A DNA stretch of 30,298 nucleotides, taken from the NCBI GenBank assembly GCA_045578845.1, contig JAZNLA010000058.1, positions 1 to 30,298 on the forward strand, read 5' to 3'. A program made the translations under genes and the position numbers. This DNA comes from UMGS172 sp045578845. GTDB lineage: Bacteria > Bacillota > Clostridia > Oscillospirales > Acutalibacteraceae. Shown one piece after another: positions 25,503 through 30,298 of this stretch (the stretch's first letter is position 1; each line of letters starts with the position of its first letter). The notes under the pieces are model-generated. The model had not been told where the DNA came from. It made no database searches and saw only the letters and a program-made list of their open reading frames with translations.

Positions 25503-26822
25503 ATGGTGAACAAAAGATTTATCGTGTTGTTGAATATTGTATTATTTGTAGTAGTGTTCTGTTGTTCTTGCGGTGAAAATCAAATGTCAACCTACTCGTC
25601 TAATATACCGTCTAAAATAATCACCGACCAACAAGTATACCGTAAACCGTTAAAATTATTGTTTTATGATTATAAAGAGTTTGCCGAAGTTCGCAAAAAC
25701 GAAACACTGTCATATAAGGATATGACATCGGTTTACAGTTCCTTGTATAACGGCTCTGCCTATGATATTATATATGACCAGTCGGCGTATAACTCTTTGC
25801 TTACACCGTACCTTATAGACAATAGTATACTTAAATTTCAGTGGTTTGAACTTTCGACTATAGATGTAAACACTAATATAGCCGAACTTTTAGGCCAAAA
25901 TTATGAAACGGGAATTACTTTTCAATATAGTAGCAATGTAGGTACTGTTACTTTTAAATCAAAGTTAGGCGAATTTGAGGATTTGCAAAACAAAAATACT
26001 ACTGTTGATTTTAAAATAGGCAATTGTAATTGTTATATTGTGGCCGATAACGGAAGTACCGCAACGGTGCTGATAAAACCCGATGAGGAGTTATTCGGCA
26101 ATCCGAATTTGAAGTGCACGATTGCTACGGTCAATCAATCAAAGACGGTTATAGATGATTTAAAGGAAAATGTCGGTGTGTTTTATTTTGATGAGGTTAT
26201 GTACAAAGAGTGCGGAATGATGTCGTATAATTTCGAAAGTAATATGGCAATGATAAATGTATTACAAAATCATTTATCGGGTATGGATATTCGCGGTTGG
26301 TGTTATTTGGATAATAAACAAATGTCGAATTTCCTTGAAAACTATCATAATATGGTTTTCCCTGTACAAAATGGCGAAAATACTAACTTCAATATTGATA
26401 AAGTGAAAATAAAATCACTGACTATGAATATTGGCTATAATCCTGATACGGTTGTCACTGTATTAAAAAACGGTGTCAGACTTTTAAGCCATAAAGGGAA
26501 CACACCCGATTATTCGGGCACAAAAATTTTAGGTACATTTGAAAAAGACGGCTATAGTTGTACGGTTTACGATACCGAGTATTTGGATTTTGTCATGGTT
26601 AACGGCGAACAGGTAATTGAAGGACACTATGTAACTAAGTCAAGTGATCGTACTGTAGAAACTTTAAAAAATGATATTATAGATATTAGGTTTATGACAC
26701 TTTCCGAAATGCTTGATACCTACCGTCCCGAACACTTTGACTATTATCATGAAGAATATAGAGAAGGTGGTTGTAATAATTATGGTTGCATACGATGTTA
26801 TCCTTCGCTAGGGTATAGTTAA
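25503..26822 (+). CDS. Unrecognised lipoprotein with cysteine-rich C-terminus
   Basis: The 439-residue protein begins with a basic start and a hydrophobic stretch ending VVVFCCSCGE, a plausible lipoprotein signal with the modified cysteine most likely C23. Residues 45-110 (KLLFYDYKEF, then NGSAYDIIYDQSAYNSLL) have a feel of the first domain of solute-binding proteins, but this is weak. The rest is beta-rich with no family I recognise. The end, GGCNNYGCIRCYPSLGYS, has C424, C429 and C432 close together. The ATG at 25503 follows AAAAAAGGTAGTG. After the TAA at 26820-26822 the same frame stays open for 37 codons and adds four more cysteines, so this protein may be truncated by a nonsense change. 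No function is assigned. Confidence 0.75.
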   Translation: MVNKRFIVLLNIVLFVVVFCCSCGENQMSTYSSNIPSKIITDQQVYRKPLKLLFYDYKEFAEVRKNETLSYKDMTSVYSSLYNGSAYDIIYDQSAYNSLLTPYLIDNSILKFQWFELSTIDVNTNIAELLGQNYETGITFQYSSNVGTVTFKSKLGEFEDLQNKNTTVDFKIGNCNCYIVADNGSTATVLIKPDEELFGNPNLKCTIATVNQSKTVIDDLKENVGVFYFDEVMYKECGMMSYNFESNMAMINVLQNHLSGMDIRGWCYLDNKQMSNFLENYHNMVFPVQNGENTNFNIDKVKIKSLTMNIGYNPDTVVTVLKNGVRLLSHKGNTPDYSGTKILGTFEKDGYSCTVYDTEYLDFVMVNGEQVIEGHYVTKSSDRTVETLKNDIIDIRFMTLSEMLDTYRPEHFDYYHEEYREGGCNNYGCIRCYPSLGYS

Positions 26823-26936
26823 AATTGTATAATGTATGCACCAGGAGATGTAAATCTTGACAATATACAATCTAATATATGTAGTTTGTGTCGTAGTGAT
26901 ATAAATAATTATATGTGCAGCGGCAGAGTGAATTAA
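26823..26936 (+). other. In-frame, cysteine-containing extension after the lipoprotein stop
   Basis: Reading on from the TAA at 26820-26822 without a frame change gives 37 sense codons to the next TAA (26934-26936). The segment contains NCIMYAPGDV, then NICSLCRSDINNYMCSG. Four cysteines in 37 residues match the cysteine-rich style of the upstream tail. It could be the severed C-terminus of the upstream gene, a recently degraded end, or chance. An ATG at 26832 could open a 34-residue peptide but has no ribosome site. Confidence 0.4.
26857..26885 (+). promoter_or_regulatory. Possible internal promoter for the second lipoprotein gene
   Basis: Perfect TTGACA at 26857-26862 with TGTAGT 17 bases further on (26880-26885), which matches TATAAT at only four of six positions. 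It overlaps the in-frame extension. Confidence 0.3.
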
Positions 26937-26959
26937 GATTTTTAAAGCGGTGATGTATA

Positions 26960-28300
26960 GTGAAAAAGAAAATTTTTAGTATGTTTTTAATCTTTGTTTT
27001 GTCGCTGCCATTGGGTGCTTGTAGAGATAACAGCAGTAATAACAGCAATAATAGCGATAATACAGATTCATATGTTAACATGGTCCAAAACAAAGACAAT
27101 GATGCATTTTTTATAGTTCTTAACTCCGCCCCTGCTGCAGGCGAAGAATGTTCATGTTATATTAAAGCGGGTAGTCCTACAGAACTGTTAGATAGTGCCG
27201 TAAGAAACTTTAATACTAATGATTTGTCTTATTTTTATAAAAATTACGGGTTAGGGCAGTTTCGGTACTATGCACAAAACGGAGTTGAAACACTGTATTT
27301 TAACGGGAAAGAGTTGAACTGTGCCGAGTCATCGTCGCCAGGTGATTGTTCGGTGTGGTTTTCCCATACTAAAACAAGGTTTTCTTCACCGATTGTAAAA
27401 TCGTTTTATCATGCAGGCGAGAACGAATGTAATGTTGAGTTTGTATGCGTTGATATTTATAATGAAGTGAATGACGGCAAAGGATATGATGAATGGCGGG
27501 AATGGCTATCTCAATATAGTTTTACGACTTTGAAGTTTGCAGACAAAGAACGCAATTGCTTAATTCAAACCATGCACGATGAAACCATTATTGTTTTTGA
27601 GGAAAATAATCGTTTGATGTTTACTCAGTCTTTGACGGAATTTTTAACCGAGGATAATATTGCACGGCTTTCTGTGGTTAACATTAAAGCCGACAGTGGA
27701 ATCAACCCTGAGTTACCGTTATACACCAAATATAAAGAGGATACGGCAAGCGAGTATATTTATGACTTTAAAAAGGTTTTGGAAAATGACAATATTGGTT
27801 TGTACAGCAAATTGTCACAAACTGTTGAACGCGGGACATATATCCCATGGTTTGGTAATAAAGAGGCGGGATATTCCATAGGGTCTTGGATTCCGTATTA
27901 CATAGACCATAATGACGGACACTATTACTATAATGTCTGTTATTTGGATGATGTAACCGATTTTCACGTTTCCTGTTTTCTTGCTATGTTTTCTTTCTCT
28001 GATTATCCTAATGATGATTTTTTATTTAATGTATATTATACCGAAGATAATGCCGATGAATTTTTAAAAGATGCTCTTGCACATAAAGATGTAACCGACG
28101 GTGTTGTTGAGATCGACGGCAAAGACAGAAAATATTGGACATATTTAATTAGAGAATACTTAGACTCTGATGAAGTTTTAACCGATGTTTATAATGCGTT
28201 TATTGAATATGACGATGTTGTTATTCGTCTAATAAGCAGACGGAGGCAGATTGATTCGAATTTATTGTCCGAGTTTAGTTTCCGAAAAATTGAAATATAA
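26960..28300 (+). CDS. Unrecognised lipoprotein with asparagine/serine linker
   Basis: The 446-residue protein starts MKKKIFSMFLIFVLSLPLGAC, a clear lipoprotein signal with lipobox LGAC and acylated C21. A DNSSNNSNNSDN linker follows and then a long, acidic and aromatic-rich extracellular region with scattered cysteines (ECSCYI, NCAESSSPGDC, ECNVEFVC). I see no known domain. The start is a GTG at 26960; GCGGTGAT lies about 7 bases upstream and no better start fits the signal peptide. The N-terminal half has more cysteines than expected for a surface protein, perhaps forming disulfides. It is followed after 37 bases by a third lipoprotein and probably shares its transcript. The function is unknown. 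Confidence 0.8.
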   Translation: MKKKIFSMFLIFVLSLPLGACRDNSSNNSNNSDNTDSYVNMVQNKDNDAFFIVLNSAPAAGEECSCYIKAGSPTELLDSAVRNFNTNDLSYFYKNYGLGQFRYYAQNGVETLYFNGKELNCAESSSPGDCSVWFSHTKTRFSSPIVKSFYHAGENECNVEFVCVDIYNEVNDGKGYDEWREWLSQYSFTTLKFADKERNCLIQTMHDETIIVFEENNRLMFTQSLTEFLTEDNIARLSVVNIKADSGINPELPLYTKYKEDTASEYIYDFKKVLENDNIGLYSKLSQTVERGTYIPWFGNKEAGYSIGSWIPYYIDHNDGHYYYNVCYLDDVTDFHVSCFLAMFSFSDYPNDDFLFNVYYTEDNADEFLKDALAHKDVTDGVVEIDGKDRKYWTYLIREYLDSDEVLTDVYNAFIEYDDVVIRLISRRRQIDSNLLSEFSFRKIEI

Positions 28301-28337
28301 TCGGCGGTTGTTGTTTTCTCTTTCTAAGGGGGGTATT

Positions 28338-29219
28338 ATGAAAAAATTATTGGCAGTGTTTTTAATTTCAAGTACTATTTTATTAACTTGTTGTTCCTGT
28401 GATAATATAATGAGTACCGAATCAAAAAAAGCAGAAAAAGAGATAGTTGTACTTGAGCCGGGAGGAAATTGGTCGCCTTATGGCGGTGTCCATAATGATG
28501 ATATTCCATTTTGGTCTACAAATAGTTACGCAAAAGCAAAGGAAAAAGTAACAGTGACATTCAATGGAAATACTTATAAAGGCACCTTTGAGTACTCTGA
28601 AAAGTTATTTCCTAGAAATTACCAAGTTGATAGGTATTCAACGGAAGATAATAAGAGTTTTGGCATACGAAACGATACTTTAGAATTAGTGTATTTTCGG
28701 TACAAGCCGGAGGAAATGACTACTCAAAAATTGCCTGATTCACAATTGGACTCGATTGCAGAAGATTTTGTAAAGTCGTATATAGATACATCTAAATATA
28801 CTCTGGAAAAGAGCAATATAAGTTACGAACAGCAATATAAATATGACTTATTGCCGTATAACGGAGTTGATACATATGCTAAATTTATAGTCAGACTTTC
28901 GCAATATACAGGAGAAGTGTGTCTATTTAAAAGCACAATGATACACGAGTATAACATTAAAGAGTTAGACTCATGGAAAGAAGATATGTTGGAAATAGAA
29001 GAAGTATTACCTGAAAAAGTGGAAGAAAAAATCAAGGAATTATACGGCAGTGATCCCAAATATCAATCTCATAAGGTCGGTTTACCGATTATTTGTAAAT
29101 TGCCTGACGGGAATTATGGTTTATATGTTACAGTTTCTGTAAGTCTTGTTGAGTTTGGTGAAGATGGATTTAGTTACGGTAGCGGTGATGGATTGGTTTT
29201 GGTGGTTACTAAAAGATAA
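28338..29219 (+). CDS. Unrecognised lipoprotein, third of the block
   Basis: The 293-residue protein starts MKKLLAVFLISSTILLTCCSCDN, a lipoprotein signal whose modified cysteine is one of C18, C19 or C21. The CCSC end is shared with the first lipoprotein of the block. The mature part has an early WSPYGGVHNDDIPFW, a beta-rich region around VTVTFNGNTYKGTFEY, and then a helix (LDSIAEDFVKSYIDTSKYT) followed by strands (TYAKFIVRLSQYTGEVC). This pattern recalls PepSY-like or small sensory folds only loosely. The start at 28338 has AAGGGGGG 5 bases upstream; the open frame extends 29 codons further into the previous gene and is rejected. It ends before a strong terminator. The function is unknown. 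Confidence 0.8.
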   Translation: MKKLLAVFLISSTILLTCCSCDNIMSTESKKAEKEIVVLEPGGNWSPYGGVHNDDIPFWSTNSYAKAKEKVTVTFNGNTYKGTFEYSEKLFPRNYQVDRYSTEDNKSFGIRNDTLELVYFRYKPEEMTTQKLPDSQLDSIAEDFVKSYIDTSKYTLEKSNISYEQQYKYDLLPYNGVDTYAKFIVRLSQYTGEVCLFKSTMIHEYNIKELDSWKEDMLEIEEVLPEKVEEKIKELYGSDPKYQSHKVGLPIICKLPDGNYGLYVTVSVSLVEFGEDGFSYGSGDGLVLVVTKR

Positions 29220-29300
29220 GGAACTTGTTATATACCACATCTCTAAAGTACATCCTTGCAACTGATTAGTATTTAAAATTTTTTCAAAGTAAAACCTTTT

Positions 29301-29336
29301 AACCTCTGCCGACTTCGGGTTGGCAGGGGTTTCTTT
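29301..29336 (+). terminator. Terminator of the lipoprotein block
   Basis: A 13-bp stem with two G-U type pairs (AACCTCTGCCGAC at 29301-29313, GTTGGCAGGGGTT at 29319-29331) closes a TTCGG loop and is followed by TCTTTTTG. It lies 81 bases past the third lipoprotein stop; the bases between hold nothing I recognise. Confidence 0.85.
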
Positions 29337-29349
29337 TTGCTGATAATAC

Positions 29350-29378
29350 TTGAAATTTGTCGGCATGTATGATATAAT
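29350..29378 (+). promoter_or_regulatory. Near-consensus promoter for the glycosyltransferase gene
   Basis: TTGAAA at 29350-29355, a 17-base spacer and perfect TATAAT at 29373-29378 with TGA before it (extended -10). The ATG is 46 bases downstream. Confidence 0.8.
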
Positions 29379-29423
29379 ACACCATGTATATTTGTGTAAT
29401 TTGCGAAAAGCGGTGGTAAACTA

Positions 29424-30298
29424 ATGGAAATAACCAAAAAACAAGCGGTTTTGGTCAGTTGCACCGACCATTATAAAAACCGTATGTATGTTATTGACGA
29501 CTGTTTAAAGGCGTTAAATTATAATACAACCTATCTTACTTCCGATTTCAGCCATTACGACAAGAAGCGTTTTGTTTGTGAAAAACAGGATGCAATACAA
29601 CTTCATGTCAGAGAATATACTAAAAACATTTCGCCTGACCGCATACTGTCGCACCGCGATTTTGCAAGGGCGGTTTATATGTATTTGGAACAGTTACCGC
29701 AAGAGCCGGATTTGGTTGTTTGCGAAGTCCCGCCTAACTTTCTCGCTAAGTACATGGCAAAATACAAGAAAAAACACAATGACGTAAAACTCGTTTTCGA
29801 CCTGTTTGATTTGTGGCCCGAAACCTTTCCTTTCGGGAAAGCAAAAAAACTATTGTCTTTGCCTTTTAAAGTTTGGGGCGGACTTAGGGATAAAAACCTA
29901 AAATATGCCGATACGGTACTTACTGAGTGCGATATGTACAGAGAAAAGTTAGGATTATTGGATAAACCTAATGTCAAAACGGTCTATCTTGCAGGCACAA
30001 GACCGGAAAGTGCCGAAATCTCGGCTGACCTTAGCAGTGAACGAATAGAACTTTGTTATTTGGGTGCCATAAACAACATTATTGACATACCCGCAATAAA
30101 AGGTTTTGTGGAAAGACTGTCGGCACTAAAGCCCTGCACCGTTCATGTTATAGGCAACGGCGAAAGGACAGAGGAACTGCTTGAGGCTGTAAAAAGTGCA
30201 GGTGTCACCCTTAAGTACTACGGGGCGATATTCGACCGCGAAGAAAAGAGTAAAATTATTTCAAAATGCCATTTTGGTCTTAATATAATGAAACCGTC
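29424..30298 (+). CDS. Glycosyltransferase, GT-B fold, partial (runs off window)
   Basis: The frame is open from ATG 29424 to the last base, giving 291 codons. GCGGTGG lies 7 bases before the start. The N-terminal half alternates strands and helices, as in the acceptor domain of GT-B enzymes (AVLVSCTDHYKNRMYVIDD; later LVVCEVPPNFLAKYMAKY and KLVFDLFDLWPETFP). The second half starts IELCYLGAINNIIDIPAIKGF, followed by VHVIGNGERTEELLEAV and YYGAIFDREEKSKIISKCHFGLNIM, the usual donor-domain layout of GT4-like enzymes. These use nucleotide-sugars to build surface polysaccharides. The remaining donor-binding region lies outside the window, so the sugar and acceptor cannot be judged. A strong promoter suggests it starts a new operon, perhaps a capsule or cell-wall polymer cluster (inference). 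Confidence 0.85.
   Translation, partial: MEITKKQAVLVSCTDHYKNRMYVIDDCLKALNYNTTYLTSDFSHYDKKRFVCEKQDAIQLHVREYTKNISPDRILSHRDFARAVYMYLEQLPQEPDLVVCEVPPNFLAKYMAKYKKKHNDVKLVFDLFDLWPETFPFGKAKKLLSLPFKVWGGLRDKNLKYADTVLTECDMYREKLGLLDKPNVKTVYLAGTRPESAEISADLSSERIELCYLGAINNIIDIPAIKGFVERLSALKPCTVHVIGNGERTEELLEAVKSAGVTLKYYGAIFDREEKSKIISKCHFGLNIMKP

Overview
The window looks like chromosome of a low-to-moderate GC, Gram-positive anaerobe of the class Clostridia; a gut Oscillospiraceae/Ruminococcaceae-type genome is my guess for family level and is not proven. The reasons are strong AGGAGG-type ribosome sites, near-consensus sigma-A promoters with 17-base spacers, a bacterial type A-like RNase P RNA, a single-chain pyruvate:ferredoxin oxidoreductase, a lipoteichoic-acid-synthase-type enzyme, and many lipoproteins. 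No phage, integrase, transposase, CRISPR array or tRNA was seen.

Layout. 1-440: tail of an unidentified gene, a two-way terminator and rnpB on the minus strand. 492-4735: a YibE/F membrane protein, a minus-strand M14 carboxypeptidase, and a NUDIX hydrolase-MATE transporter pair with overlapping stop and start. 4738-6093: a minus-strand CNNM/CBS (HlyC/CorC-type) membrane protein. 6350-11582: a tightly coupled four-gene unit encoding an ABC ATPase, an ABC permease, a GldG-like auxiliary protein and a DUF4340-like anchored protein, resembling the Gld ABC system of gliding bacteria. 11641-13920: a flavin-reductase-like protein, a small lipoprotein with an 18-bp minisatellite, a DUF975-like membrane protein and a solitary 5S rRNA gene. 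13929-16133: a minus-strand LtaS-type synthase with an added C-terminal domain and membrane anchor. 16337-21541: a compact operon of DAHP synthase, ABC-F ATPase, HAD phosphatase (TTG start) and a second MATE transporter. 21730-25266: nifJ as a single-gene unit. 25335-29336: an AT-rich accessory block of three unrecognised lipoproteins. 29424-end: a glycosyltransferase cut by the window edge.

How the genes work together. Housekeeping and envelope functions are interleaved: RNA processing (RNase P), translation (5S, ABC-F), aromatic amino acid entry (DAHP synthase), central anaerobic carbon and electron flow (PFOR), and envelope polymer work (LtaS-like enzyme, M14 peptidase, glycosyltransferase). 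The least understood parts are the Gld-like ABC unit and the lipoprotein block. In the lipoprotein block, the first gene has a cysteine-rich C-terminus whose reading frame continues for 37 more cysteine-rich codons after the TAA stop.

All calls come from reading the sequence and recalling family features; no database search was possible. Start codons were chosen from ribosome-site spacing and often lie downstream of the longest possible start.
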